From Bog-257 sp963834135 (lineage in GTDB: Bacteria > Acidobacteriota > Terriglobia > Terriglobales > Acidobacteriaceae): a stretch of DNA of 64,000 nt. A program made the translations under genes and the position numbers. Below the pieces are notes generated by a model. The model saw only the letters and a program-made list of their open reading frames with translations, searched no databases and was not told the DNA's origin. Below are positions 44,340 to 53,721 of this stretch, in pieces. Position 1 is the stretch's first letter. The number at the start of each line of letters is the position of its first letter. The stretch spans positions 278,372 through 342,371 of the forward strand of contig CAWIAN010000004.1 in the NCBI GenBank assembly GCA_963834135.1. Reading direction: 5' to 3'.

Positions 44340-45938
44340 ATGGCCGAGTTCATCTCGGCTCACGGTCGCACTGCCGCGGTCTTATTGGCTGCTCTAGTCC
44401 TTCTTCCGGGAGCGCTTCATGCGCAGTCGCAGGCTACTCCGTCTTCGGGAGAGCAGAGCAGTGAATCTGACCAGGGCATACCGCCAGCGGTGGCCAAGCA
44501 ACTGGAGGCGATGCAGAAGCGTATCGACCAGTTGGAGCAGGAACTGAAGGATCGAAGCCCGCAGCCGCAACCTGTGGCAGACGGAATGACAACCGCTGCG
44601 CCGGCACACTCGGTGGTGGAGCAGGAGTCTGCTCCGTACGCCGAAAGTGCGCTGGCTCAACAGAAAAAGCCGGCAAAGCCCGAGCCATTCGCATTCGCTG
44701 ACTTTACCTGGTTGAACGGCAACAGTCGTATCAAGGAAGTTCCGTTCGACACGAAATTCTTCACGCCGGAAATTCGTGCCGATGTGGACTACGTTTACGA
44801 CTTCAATCATCCCCAAGATGACACGATAAGTGGATCGAGCGAGATATTCCGCTCCAGCGAATTTCAGGTGACGCAGCTTGGCGTCGGTGGAGATTTTCAT
44901 TGGGACAATGTTCAAGCCAGGCTGATGACGCAGTTCGGCATGTACTCCACGACCACGCCTCGCAATGACGCCAGTCCGGCGCGCGGTCAATGGCAACTGG
45001 CGGATGCCTATCGGTACGTCTCTGAGGCGTATGCCGGCTATCACTTCAACGCGCTCGATGGCGTGAACGTACAGGCTGGCATCTTCATGTCGTATATAGG
45101 ATTGTTCAGTTATTACAACTTCGACAACTGGGCCTATCAGCCGTCCTACGTTTCGTCGAACACTCCATGGTTCTTCAATGGCATGCGAGTGCAGATCTAC
45201 CTCAACCAGCACCTGAAGATCGAGCCGTGGCTCATCAACGGCTGGCAGTCATATGGCCGCTTTAACAATCGTCCCGGCGTCGGCGGGCAGATTTTGTGGC
45301 GTCCCAATGGCTGGTTCTCATTCGTGGGCAATCAGTATGCGCTGGGCGAGGATGCGCTGGGAGTTCCTGGGCGTGTGCGCTACCACACCGACGACAGCAT
45401 TCAGGTGAAGTATTACCAGAACCCCTCACGCCTCCTCGACATGGCGGCCCTTTCACTCACCGGTGATATGGGCTGCGAGCACGGTGGCGGAGTTAGTTGC
45501 GCCGGCGACTCGGCCAAGGGACCGAAGCAGAGCTTTCTGGGCTACATGCTTTACAACCGTCTCTGGTTTCACAAAGACCTCTACGCTCTGACGTTGGGTG
45601 GAGGACAGATCAACAACCCCGGGCGATACCTGGTTCTTCTGCCGCCAATTAATGGTGCGACTGCTGCGTCAGGCACCCCCTATTTCACCGAAAATCCTGG
45701 CGATCCATACAAGGCCTGGGATGTTTCGGCAACCGTTGACTACATGCCAAGCCAATACATCACCTTCCGCATGGAGTACAACCATCGCGCTGCGAACGTG
45801 CCTTATTTCTCCGGCCCAGGTGGAGTGACGCCTCCCGGGGGCAACACGGGAGCGCCCGGGTCGGCCGTGCCTGGTTGGGCTCCCGACCTGGTCAAGAGTG
45901 AAAACCGTATGACCGGCGCAATCATGGTGATGTTCTAA
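44340..45938 (+). CDS. Kdp-linked outer-membrane beta-barrel protein
   Basis: 532 residues if read from ATG 44340, which has GGAG seven bases upstream and opens directly with a signal peptide (MAEFISAHGRTAAVLLAALV...LHAQ). The frame is open back to ATG 44148, and that stretch encodes a membrane helix (MTTFLLIVSAVSIIFFLVFL) and a basic tail. It may be a separate small protein or an N-terminal extension. The mature protein has a short coiled coil (residues 50-75, 'QLEAMQKRIDQLEQELKD') and then a porin-like barrel rich in aromatic alternation, ending KSENRMTGAIMVMF with a terminal Phe. The position between kdpE and kdpF suggests an outer-membrane route for potassium, which is inference. Confidence 0.8.
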   Translation: MAEFISAHGRTAAVLLAALVLLPGALHAQSQATPSSGEQSSESDQGIPPAVAKQLEAMQKRIDQLEQELKDRSPQPQPVADGMTTAAPAHSVVEQESAPYAESALAQQKKPAKPEPFAFADFTWLNGNSRIKEVPFDTKFFTPEIRADVDYVYDFNHPQDDTISGSSEIFRSSEFQVTQLGVGGDFHWDNVQARLMTQFGMYSTTTPRNDASPARGQWQLADAYRYVSEAYAGYHFNALDGVNVQAGIFMSYIGLFSYYNFDNWAYQPSYVSSNTPWFFNGMRVQIYLNQHLKIEPWLINGWQSYGRFNNRPGVGGQILWRPNGWFSFVGNQYALGEDALGVPGRVRYHTDDSIQVKYYQNPSRLLDMAALSLTGDMGCEHGGGVSCAGDSAKGPKQSFLGYMLYNRLWFHKDLYALTLGGGQINNPGRYLVLLPPINGATAASGTPYFTENPGDPYKAWDVSATVDYMPSQYITFRMEYNHRAANVPYFSGPGGVTPPGGNTGAPGSAVPGWAPDLVKSENRMTGAIMVMF

Positions 45939-45970
45939 ATGAGAGCCTGAAGCGCCACTGGGAGTTAGTC

Positions 45971-46057
45971 ATGCAAGACATCTTATTCATCGCAATCACG
46001 ATTGGTTTCTTTGCGCTGTCGCTGGGATACGTACATTTCTGCGATCGCATTAAGTGA
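45971..46057 (+). CDS. 28-aa membrane peptide preceding kdpF
   Basis: Read directly: ATG 45971 to TGA 46057. The product starts MQDILFIAITIGFFALSLGY and ends VHFCDRIK, a single membrane helix with a short basic tail. Similar peptides precede kdpF in other bacteria as I recall, but I know of no assigned function. It is distinct from KdpF, which follows 8 bp later. Confidence 0.75.
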   Translation: MQDILFIAITIGFFALSLGYVHFCDRIK

Positions 46058-46065
46058 GGAAGGTT

Positions 46066-46155
46066 ATGCACACGGAATCGGCCATCATGCTCGCAATTTC
46101 AGCAGTGACGATGGCGTACCTCTTTTACGCGCTTTTGCGGCCGGAGAAGTTCTGA
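46066..46155 (+). CDS. kdpF: KdpF, potassium-ATPase small subunit
   Basis: 29 residues, read directly: MHTESAIMLAISAVTMAYLF followed by YALLRPEKF. One membrane helix and the (L/Y)..LLRPE(K/R)F ending are the KdpF hallmark. It stabilises the KdpABC complex. AGGAAGG lies just upstream of the ATG; its TGA is one base before the kdpA ATG. Confidence 0.92.
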   Translation: MHTESAIMLAISAVTMAYLFYALLRPEKF

Positions 46156-46156
46156 G

Positions 46157-47959
46157 ATGACGATCAACGGGTGGCTGCAAATCGCGGTTTTTCTCGGCGT
46201 CGTTCTCCTGATCACAAAACCGATCGGCGTCTTCATGGCGCGCGTTTTCAATCGGGAGAAAACCTTTCTCGATCCAGTGCTCCGTCCTGTCGAACGACTT
46301 ATCTATCGACTTTGCTTCGTAGATGAAAACCACGAGATGCGTTGGACCGAGTACGCCGGCGCCATGCTGCTGTTCAGTGTGGTGTCAATGTTGTTGCTAT
46401 ATCTGATGCTGCGCCTGCAAGCCTATCTTCCCCTGAATCCGCAGAAGTTTAGCGGAGTCATGCCCGAGCACCTGGCGTTTAATACTGCTGCGTCGTTTAC
46501 CACCAACACCAACTGGCAGGCCTATTCGGGTGAGAGCACGATGAGCTACCTCACCCAGATGGCTGGATTGGCTTACCACAACTTCATATCGGCAGCCACC
46601 GGCATCGCTCTGGCCATTGCTTTTATCCGTGGTGTCGCGCGCCGGCAGATGAACACCATTGGGAACTTCTGGGTCGATATGGTCCGGAGTTGCCTGTGGG
46701 TGTTGCTCCCGGTCTGCATCATTGGTGCGTTGGTGCTTGTATCCCAGGGCGTGGTTCAGAACCTGAAGCCTTACGACTCAGCCACGCTGGTTCAATCTCA
46801 GCAAGTCCCGCATATCAATTCGGACGGTAAGCCTGCTGTCGATGCCAACGGCAAACCGGTAATGGACACAGTCAACACGCAAACCATCGCGCAGGGGCCG
46901 GTGGCGTCCCAGGAATTTATTAAGGAATTCGGTACAAACGGCGGCGGCTTCTTTAACGCAAATAGCTCACATCCGTTTGAGAATCCCACCCCGTTGTCCA
47001 ATTTTCTGGAGTTAGTTTCGATTTTCGCGATCGGCTCCGGACTCACTTACACGTTAGGTCGCATGACTGGATCGCAGGCACACGGGTGGGCAGTCTGGGC
47101 CGCGATGGCGATCTTGTTCGCCGCCGGAGTTACCGTAGCCTACTCGGCCGAAGCACGCGGCAATCCATTGTTTCCGGCGACAGTAAGCCAGCACGCCAGC
47201 GCGACACAGTCGGGCGGCAACATGGAAGGCAAGGAAGTTCGCTTTGGAATTGCGAACTCGGCGCTCTTCGCTACGGTCACTACGGACGCAAGCTGCGGCG
47301 CGATCAATAGCTGGCACGATTCGTTTACGCCGCTCGGAGGCATGGTGCCGCTGGTCAACATCATGCTGAGCGAAGTGATTTTCGGCGGAGTGGGTGCTGG
47401 GATGTACGGCATGCTGATTTACATCATTCTCGCCGTTTTCATAGCCGGACTCATGGTTGGCCGCACCCCGGAGTACCTGGGCAAAAAGATCGAAGCCTAT
47501 GACGTGAAGATGGCGATGCTGGTTGCGCTGATCTTTCCGCTGATCATTCTAATGCTGGCTGGAATTTCGACTGTGCATGGCTTCGGAACGGCCGGCATTT
47601 CAAATCCTGGCCCGCATGGGCTCAGCCAGATCCTGTACGCCTTCGTATCCGGAGCAGGGAACAATGGCTCCGCGTTTGGCGGTCTAACGGTGAATACACC
47701 GTGGTACGACACCAGCCTTGGCTTTGACATGCTTCTGGGCCGATTCTTCATGATCATTCCAATGCTGGCCATCGCGGGCAATCTGGCGCAGAAGAAGTAT
47801 GTTCCGCCGTCACTGGGGACATTTCCGGTCACGACGCCACTGTTCACCGCTCTGTTGATCGGCGTCATTCTCATTGTTGGCGCGCTGACTTTCTTCCCGG
47901 CCCTCAGCCTGGGGCCGATTCTTGAACATCTGCTGATGTCAGCAGGGAAGACCTTCTAG
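46157..47959 (+). CDS. kdpA: KdpA, potassium-binding channel subunit
   Basis: 600 residues, a little longer than the E. coli protein (557). Four selectivity-filter-like repeats are visible: 'FNTAASFTTNTNWQAYSGES', FGTNGGGFFNANSSHPFENP, the TDASCGAIN segment and GNNGSAFGGL. About ten membrane helices. It takes potassium from the periplasm and passes it to KdpB for ATP-driven import. A loop of about 40 residues near 215-255 (QVPHINSDGKPAVDANGKPV) looks like an insertion. It starts 1 bp after kdpF and ends 13 bp before kdpB. Confidence 0.97.
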   Translation: MTINGWLQIAVFLGVVLLITKPIGVFMARVFNREKTFLDPVLRPVERLIYRLCFVDENHEMRWTEYAGAMLLFSVVSMLLLYLMLRLQAYLPLNPQKFSGVMPEHLAFNTAASFTTNTNWQAYSGESTMSYLTQMAGLAYHNFISAATGIALAIAFIRGVARRQMNTIGNFWVDMVRSCLWVLLPVCIIGALVLVSQGVVQNLKPYDSATLVQSQQVPHINSDGKPAVDANGKPVMDTVNTQTIAQGPVASQEFIKEFGTNGGGFFNANSSHPFENPTPLSNFLELVSIFAIGSGLTYTLGRMTGSQAHGWAVWAAMAILFAAGVTVAYSAEARGNPLFPATVSQHASATQSGGNMEGKEVRFGIANSALFATVTTDASCGAINSWHDSFTPLGGMVPLVNIMLSEVIFGGVGAGMYGMLIYIILAVFIAGLMVGRTPEYLGKKIEAYDVKMAMLVALIFPLIILMLAGISTVHGFGTAGISNPGPHGLSQILYAFVSGAGNNGSAFGGLTVNTPWYDTSLGFDMLLGRFFMIIPMLAIAGNLAQKKYVPPSLGTFPVTTPLFTALLIGVILIVGALTFFPALSLGPILEHLLMSAGKTF

Positions 47960-47972
47960 AGGAATTTCTGCA

Positions 47973-50063
47973 ATGGTAAGCACGATAGAAACAGATGTGG
48001 TTTCGGAGTCGAAGATCTCGCGCGCCGCACACTCTCCCATGAAGCCTAAGAAGAACGCAATTTGGGAATGGAAGATCGTTGCGCGTGCCATCGTGGACTC
48101 GTTCATCAAGCTCGATCCCCGTCACATGATGGGCAATCCCGTCATGCTGGTAGTGGAGATTGGCAGCGTGATTACGACGGTGCTGCTGGTTCGTGGCGGC
48201 ACAGCCTTTGCCTTCAACCTGCAGATCACATTGTGGCTGTGGTTCACCGTACTCTTCGCAAACTTCGCGGAAGCGATGGCCGAAGGCCGCGGTAAGGCCC
48301 AGGCCGACACGCTGCGCAAGGCCCGCTCAGAGACTGTGGCCAATGTTGAACGTGAGGGTGGACGAGTCGAAAAGATCCCAAGCTCCAATCTCCGCGCAGG
48401 TGACGTCGTGGTTGTTTCCGCCGGAGAATTCGTCCCTTCTGACGGTGAGATTATCGAAGGCGTTGCTTCGGTGGACGAATCGGCGATCACCGGAGAATCT
48501 GCGCCAGTGATTCGCGAGTCAGGCGGAGACCGTTCGGCTGTGACCGGCGGTACACGCGTCCTCTCCGATCAAATCCGCGTGAAGGTGACGTCGAATCCCG
48601 GTGAAACGTTTCTTGACCGCATGATTGCTCTGGTCGAAGGCGCGGAGCGGCAGAAAACTCCGAACGAGATCGCGCTGAATATCCTGCTCGCCGGGCTGAC
48701 GATCATCTTCCTGCTGGCGGTCGTCACCTTACAGCCTTTCGCCATCTACTCAGGCTCGCCACAGACCGTGTTCGTACTGGTCTCGCTGCTCGTTTGCTTG
48801 ATCCCGACGACTATCGGAGGATTGCTTTCCGCCATCGGCATCGCCGGCATGGATCGCCTGATTCAACATAATGTGCTGGCAATGTCAGGACGCGCGGTCG
48901 AAGCAGCCGGAGATGTCGACACGCTGCTGCTCGACAAGACTGGAACTATCACACTCGGCAATCGCCAGGCTTCTGAATTCATTCCAGCTCCGGGGGTGAC
49001 AGATACGGAATTGGCTGACGCTGCCCAACTCTCTTCGCTGGCCGATGAAACGCCTGAGGGCCGCTCCATCGTCGTTCTCGCCAAAGAACGTTACGGGTTA
49101 CGAGGTAGGGAACTAGCGGCGCAGCAGATGGAGTTTGTGCCCTTCACGGCGCAAACGCGCATGTCGGGCGTCAACATGAGCGGCGAGGAAATCCGAAAAG
49201 GCTCAGTCGACGCCATCACCAACTACCTTGCCGCGAATGGCAGCGCAATGCCACCCGCCGTACAAGCGAAGGTTGAGGAGATTGCGCACTCCGGCGGTAC
49301 GCCCTTGGTGGTGGCCCAGAAAGATCGCGCCCTGGGTGTCATTCACCTGAAAGACATTGTGAAGGGCGGAATGCGCGAGCGCTTCGATCAGCTTCGTGCG
49401 ATCGGCATTAAAACCGTCATGATCACCGGCGACAACCCGCTAACTGCTGCGGCTATTGCTCGCGAGGCAGGTGTCGACGACTTTCTCGCCCAGGCCACGC
49501 CGAAGGACAAGATGGACCTGATCCGACGCGAACAGGCGCAGGGGAAGCTAGTGGCGATGACGGGTGACGGCACCAACGACGCTCCCGCCCTGGCGCAAGC
49601 CGACGTGGGCGTTGCGATGAATACCGGAACGCAGGCCGCAAAGGAAGCGGGCAACATGGTCGACTTGGATTCCAACCCGACCAAGTTGATTGAAGTGGTC
49701 GCCATCGGCAAGCAATTGCTCATGACCCGTGGCTCGCTGACTACCTTTTCAATCGCCAACGACGTAGCCAAGTATTTCGCCATCATTCCGGCAATGTTTG
49801 CCGGCACCTTTCCGGTGCTCAACGCCCTCAACATCATGCACCTCAGAACGCCACAGTCGGCCATTCTGTCGGCCGTGATTTTCAACGCGGTGATCATCGT
49901 TGCACTGATTCCCCTTGCGCTTCGCGGCGTGAAATATCGGGCGATGGGCGCGGCCGCGCTGCTTCGCCGCAACCTCTGGATTTATGGCGTCGGAGGAATC
50001 ATTGTTCCTTTCATCGGTATTAAGTTGATTGACATGCTGATCACTCGAGTTGGCTTGGCATAG
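47973..50063 (+). CDS. kdpB: KdpB, P-type ATPase subunit
   Basis: 696 residues. The phosphorylation motif is DKTGTITLGN near residue 321, with the actuator SGE-type loop 'VDESAITGESAPVIRESGGD', the nucleotide domain 'RKGSVDAITNYL' and the hinge 'GTNDAPALAQADVGVAMNTG'. Seven membrane helices. The N-terminus (residues 1-35) is extended and basic compared with E. coli. It provides the energy for KdpA. Start ATG 47973; kdpC follows after 35 bp. Confidence 0.97.
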   Translation: MVSTIETDVVSESKISRAAHSPMKPKKNAIWEWKIVARAIVDSFIKLDPRHMMGNPVMLVVEIGSVITTVLLVRGGTAFAFNLQITLWLWFTVLFANFAEAMAEGRGKAQADTLRKARSETVANVEREGGRVEKIPSSNLRAGDVVVVSAGEFVPSDGEIIEGVASVDESAITGESAPVIRESGGDRSAVTGGTRVLSDQIRVKVTSNPGETFLDRMIALVEGAERQKTPNEIALNILLAGLTIIFLLAVVTLQPFAIYSGSPQTVFVLVSLLVCLIPTTIGGLLSAIGIAGMDRLIQHNVLAMSGRAVEAAGDVDTLLLDKTGTITLGNRQASEFIPAPGVTDTELADAAQLSSLADETPEGRSIVVLAKERYGLRGRELAAQQMEFVPFTAQTRMSGVNMSGEEIRKGSVDAITNYLAANGSAMPPAVQAKVEEIAHSGGTPLVVAQKDRALGVIHLKDIVKGGMRERFDQLRAIGIKTVMITGDNPLTAAAIAREAGVDDFLAQATPKDKMDLIRREQAQGKLVAMTGDGTNDAPALAQADVGVAMNTGTQAAKEAGNMVDLDSNPTKLIEVVAIGKQLLMTRGSLTTFSIANDVAKYFAIIPAMFAGTFPVLNALNIMHLRTPQSAILSAVIFNAVIIVALIPLALRGVKYRAMGAAALLRRNLWIYGVGGIIVPFIGIKLIDMLITRVGLA

Positions 50064-50098
50064 CAGTATTTCGGGAGACATTGGATACAGGAACGAAC

Positions 50099-50692
50099 AT
50101 GAAGCAGAATCTGAAAATAGCAATCTTGATGACGCTAGTCACGACGGTATTGTTGGGAATCATCTATCCACTGATCGTCACGGGTCTGGCGCAAGTGATC
50201 TTCCATGACAAGGCCAACGGGCAACTCATCTCGCGCGACGGCGCCGTTATCGGGTCACGCATTATCGGACAGCCTTTCACCGGTCGGGACTACTTTCATC
50301 CGCGGCCCTCAGCCGCGGGAACCGGTTACGATGCGGCAAACTCTGGCGGCACGAACCTTGGCCCTACGAATAAAGTCTTGATCAATCGCGTGCAGCAAGA
50401 TACAGCCACGCTTCAACAGCAAAACCCGAGTCAACGGGTACCGGTAGATCTGGTCACAACGTCAGCGTCGGGATTGGATCCGGACATCTCGATCGCGGCA
50501 GCTGATTTTCAGGTGCCACGTGTGGCGCGGGCGCGCGGCCTGACGGAAGCCCAAGTGCAGCAACTGGTTGGCGCTTACACCACCGGTCGCCAGTTAGGCT
50601 TTCTGGGCGAGCCCCGAGTCAATGTGCTGGAGTTGAACCTCGCATTGGACCAGTTAAAGGTACACTCAAGCGACCGTGGCGGACTCAACTAG
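50099..50692 (+). CDS. kdpC: KdpC, potassium-ATPase subunit
   Basis: 197 residues from ATG 50099 (AGGA upstream), starting MKQNLKIAILMTLVTTVLLG with one membrane helix. The periplasmic domain carries 'IGSRIIGQPFTGRDYFHPRP', the SxAGxGYDA(A/S)xSGGxN(L/I)GPTN stretch, and LVTTSASGLDPDIS. It raises the potassium affinity of the complex. This is the last gene of the operon; a weak inverted repeat lies 25 bp later with no T-run. Confidence 0.96.
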   Translation: MKQNLKIAILMTLVTTVLLGIIYPLIVTGLAQVIFHDKANGQLISRDGAVIGSRIIGQPFTGRDYFHPRPSAAGTGYDAANSGGTNLGPTNKVLINRVQQDTATLQQQNPSQRVPVDLVTTSASGLDPDISIAAADFQVPRVARARGLTEAQVQQLVGAYTTGRQLGFLGEPRVNVLELNLALDQLKVHSSDRGGLN

Positions 50693-50824
50693 CCGTACCG
50701 GCCCCGTTGTTTATGTGAGAAAAACAATGTAATCCCTTGTTTCTCAACGTGAAGGGAGGCACAATTACATAACATCTGTACTTAGCGCAATTCTGGCCAA
50801 TCAACGATTTTGAGTGGAGCTTGT

Positions 50825-52435
50825 ATGGGTTCTCCCTTTCGCTCTGCCTTGGCGAAGCTTGACGACAGCGTTCAGAACCTGGAATACCAGTTGGGCTGCC
50901 TGCGCGGAGGTTTGGATGTAACTGACGACCAACTCTGGCAGGCTCTCGACGACGCCAACCGAAGTACAGCCGCGCTGCGTGGCATGATTCTCGCGGAGCG
51001 TCCCGACGCTGACTGGAATGACCGCAGCTCCCTGGAAATCCTCATTCAACATCTGGAGTGGGATGCTCAAGCCAAACGCGATGAACAACGGCGCAAGAGG
51101 TTGTTCGACTTGGCGGGCGAATTAGATAGTGGAAGCATCAAACACCGCTTCGAAAGCCGCGTCTCAGCGCTGAATAGCCTGCGTCTACAGGCCGTTAGGG
51201 AATTGCGAATTGCCGGGACGCTGTACGAGCAGGAAAAGGAATTGCCGGGTCCGCCTGCCGGTGAATGGGTGCACTGGGCCTGTAACCTGCAAGAGGAGAA
51301 CGACGCTTCAGCGTTCGCCGATCTGCGTAGGGATTTTCCCGCCCTCGAACGCTTTGCGGCCGAGATGGAGGAAAGTTACTGGGTTCCCGGGCAACGAGTG
51401 CACGAAGATGCGGCAGGGCCTTCTGTAACGCCAATGGAAGCGCCGCGCGGCGCTCAGCCCTCGAGTTCGACAATTGCTGCCCCCCCGTCCGAAGCGCCAC
51501 CGCGGCGCCCCGGTCCTGTCCCTCCCTCAAACTACCGTGATAGCCAAACCCCATCATTGGGGCGCCCCGCAACCTTAGCCACGGAAGTTCCGGCTGCAGT
51601 TGCCACTACCGCCCCTGTTCTGGATAAGGTGGGTGAGCGAAGCAATGGGAACGGTAACGGTACTGTCGGAGAGTTGCACGCCAGTTCGACGGTAAAGATG
51701 TTGACAGTCCCCGCTTCAACGCCGGCGACAACTGAGCCGGCGGAGCAGCCAAGCAGCGAGCCGCCGACCGATGCGTTCACTGATGATGCAGCGAAGAACT
51801 TGCTGCCTAGTTTTGGAGCTGTCGCGCCAGCCAAACGACCGGTTGCGACTTGGATTGCGGCGGGCGTCATCGTCGTTTTGGGTGCGATTTTCGCGGGCAC
51901 TTACTATTTCAATTCCGGCAGCAAATCGAGTGAGAGGGTCGCTCATGCTGCGGCTAATTCCGCTGGAAGCCCGGGTTCCGATAGCGCCGGCAGTGCTGGT
52001 GCGGGAACTGTGGGGCAGCAAGGTCTGACTGGCACGAATTCCGCATCTGGAGCCGCTCCGTCGGCCGCTGGAATTCAGCCGGTCGAGGGAGCGCAGCGCC
52101 AGATTCTCCTCAACATGGAGTCTTGCCGTCGCTCGACTCCGGATGGCATCGAATGCCAGGGCTATGTCACCAATCTGGGTAGTGAGGCCTCGCATATTAC
52201 GTTAGGCGGGGTCGACGTCGTCGATGGCAAAGGCAATAGCTTTACCTTGAATAGCAGCGGCCAGTTCAATTTCTCCACTGGCCGCAGCCTGAGTATTGCG
52301 GCGGGATCTCGTGCAAAATATACGGTGAAGGTGCCCGACAAGGATCGAGACGCTCGAACTCTGACTGTGTATGTTGACGTCAACAATCCTCACGGCTTGG
52401 AGTTCACCTTCCGGAACGTTCCGATTGCCGAATAA
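50825..52435 (+). CDS. Hypothetical single-span protein with Pro/Thr linker
   Basis: 536 residues from ATG 50825 (GTGGAG seven bases upstream). Residues 1-195 are helical and acidic, without export signal. Residues 200-335 are a disordered Pro/Ser/Thr linker. One membrane helix sits near 340-365 ('ATWIAAGVIVVLGAIFAGTY'). The last 115 residues form a beta domain with two cysteines ('SCRRSTPDGIECQGYVTNLG'), which looks like the FxLyD/DUF4352-style extracellular fold. Topology would be N-in, C-out. No function is known to me. It converges on the coiled-coil gene 54 bp later. Confidence 0.65.
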   Translation: MGSPFRSALAKLDDSVQNLEYQLGCLRGGLDVTDDQLWQALDDANRSTAALRGMILAERPDADWNDRSSLEILIQHLEWDAQAKRDEQRRKRLFDLAGELDSGSIKHRFESRVSALNSLRLQAVRELRIAGTLYEQEKELPGPPAGEWVHWACNLQEENDASAFADLRRDFPALERFAAEMEESYWVPGQRVHEDAAGPSVTPMEAPRGAQPSSSTIAAPPSEAPPRRPGPVPPSNYRDSQTPSLGRPATLATEVPAAVATTAPVLDKVGERSNGNGNGTVGELHASSTVKMLTVPASTPATTEPAEQPSSEPPTDAFTDDAAKNLLPSFGAVAPAKRPVATWIAAGVIVVLGAIFAGTYYFNSGSKSSERVAHAAANSAGSPGSDSAGSAGAGTVGQQGLTGTNSASGAAPSAAGIQPVEGAQRQILLNMESCRRSTPDGIECQGYVTNLGSEASHITLGGVDVVDGKGNSFTLNSSGQFNFSTGRSLSIAAGSRAKYTVKVPDKDRDARTLTVYVDVNNPHGLEFTFRNVPIAE

Positions 52436-52488
52436 TGCCGTGGCAGGCAACTGCGGTTCGCTGCGCCTGAAGCACGGCAGTCGTAAAC

Positions 52489-53526
52489 TCAGCTTCGTCC
52501 GACCGCTTGCACCTTTACCGCTTGCTCTTTGACCGCTTGCTCCTTCACCATCTCGCTGGCTAGACACTTGAAGGTGTTGGAGAGCTGTTCCTTGGCTTTT
52601 TCCAGCAGTACTAGTTTTTCGGCAGTCTGTTCACGTTCTGCATCCAGCAGCCCGTTCAGGTCAGTCAGGTTTGCTCTGAGTCCTTCATGTTCTTGAAGCA
52701 TCTGGTCACGTTTGCTGAACAGCTCCGCTTTTTCCGCTTCAATGCGGTCGATAGACTTTTGCTGTTCTTCAATGTGACCTACGGACGCTTCCCATTTCTC
52801 GCGGAAGCCCGATAATTCCTTCTTCAGGCGCTCAATCTCGGTGGAGTCGTCCTTCTGCTTCTTTTCCAGCTCCGCCACGCGCGTAGCCTGTTCCCTCTTC
52901 AGGCTTTCAATCTTGGCGGAATCGTCCTTCTGTTTTTGCTCCAGTTCCGAAACTCGCTCAGCCTGTTCTGTCTTCAGGCGTTCAATCTCGGCAGAATCGT
53001 CTTTCTGCTTTTGTTCCAGCTCCGGCACCCGCGCAGCCTGTTCCGACAGCGTGGAAGTCCGCGTCGTTTCTTCTTCTAAGCGGGTCTGTAGAGACGAGAT
53101 CTCCGCCTGCAAAGCAGAAGTCTTGGAGGTTTGTTCTTCGGACTGCTCCGGCGTGGCCGCTGGCTGACCCGATGCCTCCTGAAGTTTCGCGCACTTTTCT
53201 TCGGCTTGAGCCGACTTGTCCTCGAGCTGAGCACACTTATCTTCGAGAATCGAGCACCGTTCTTCCGTAGTTTTGAGCTGAAATTCGGTGGCGCTCAGCT
53301 TCGTCTGCAGCTCTTTCAGCTGTCCCTGATCCGTTGCTACCGGATGCGATTCTGCGGGCGTCAACTTGTTGAGGCCCATGGTCTCAACCCCGCTGCCGCC
53401 GGAGGTGTCTGTTATTAGTGCGCGAACCCGGGCGCCGAGTAGCATGTTCACCAAAACGGCGCCGCCAACTATGCCCATCAGTAGCGCGACCAACAGAGGA
53501 AGAATTCCCGCAAACCCTTGTTGCAT
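52489..53526 (-). CDS. Membrane-anchored coiled-coil protein resembling the front half of RmuC
   Basis: 345 residues. One N-terminal membrane helix ('GILPLLVALLMGIVGGAVLV') is followed by an unbroken coiled coil (65-300) with three 25-residue repeats. Near 306-330 'LVLLEKAKEQLSNTFKCLAS' looks like the segment just before the nuclease domain of RmuC. The nuclease-like domain itself is missing: the protein ends after a short EQAVKEQAVKVQAV repeat. RmuC proteins usually run to about 400-500 residues. It may be truncated by an expanded short repeat (52,499-52,546), or be a true structural paralogue. The gene start is 196 bp left of the tRNA-Lys fragment. Confidence 0.65.
   Translation of the reverse strand: MQQGFAGILPLLVALLMGIVGGAVLVNMLLGARVRALITDTSGGSGVETMGLNKLTPAESHPVATDQGQLKELQTKLSATEFQLKTTEERCSILEDKCAQLEDKSAQAEEKCAKLQEASGQPAATPEQSEEQTSKTSALQAEISSLQTRLEEETTRTSTLSEQAARVPELEQKQKDDSAEIERLKTEQAERVSELEQKQKDDSAKIESLKREQATRVAELEKKQKDDSTEIERLKKELSGFREKWEASVGHIEEQQKSIDRIEAEKAELFSKRDQMLQEHEGLRANLTDLNGLLDAEREQTAEKLVLLEKAKEQLSNTFKCLASEMVKEQAVKEQAVKVQAVGRS
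52807..53031 (-). repeat. Three tandem 75-bp coding repeats
   Basis: Encode residues 166-190, 191-215 and 216-240 of the coiled-coil protein: RV-x-ELE-[QK]-KQKDDS-x2-IE-[RS]-LK-x-E. The DNA copies are also closely similar, so the expansion is fairly recent. Confidence 0.85.
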
Positions 53527-53721
53527 ACTGCCCCCTTCGGCCAGAAGGCCGTGCTGTACCTGCTTTAAGGCAAGGAGTTTTCGCTGTCAAGTTACGAAAG
53601 TAACCACAACACTGAAAGTCAATGAATGGGTAACCTAACTTGCAGGTCAGAGTGAGGATGACACCTGACAAATGAGCTGGCTGAGACTGGAATCCGGAGG
53701 GCCGGTGATGGTTGGTAAAGA

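Noticed and set aside
50717..50745. Inverted repeat after kdpC as a terminator
   Set aside because: The stem has a bulge and is A/T-rich, and no T-run follows.
52436..52479. TGCCGTG...CACGGCA arms between convergent genes as a two-way terminator
   Set aside because: The loop is about 30 bases and no T-run is present on either side.
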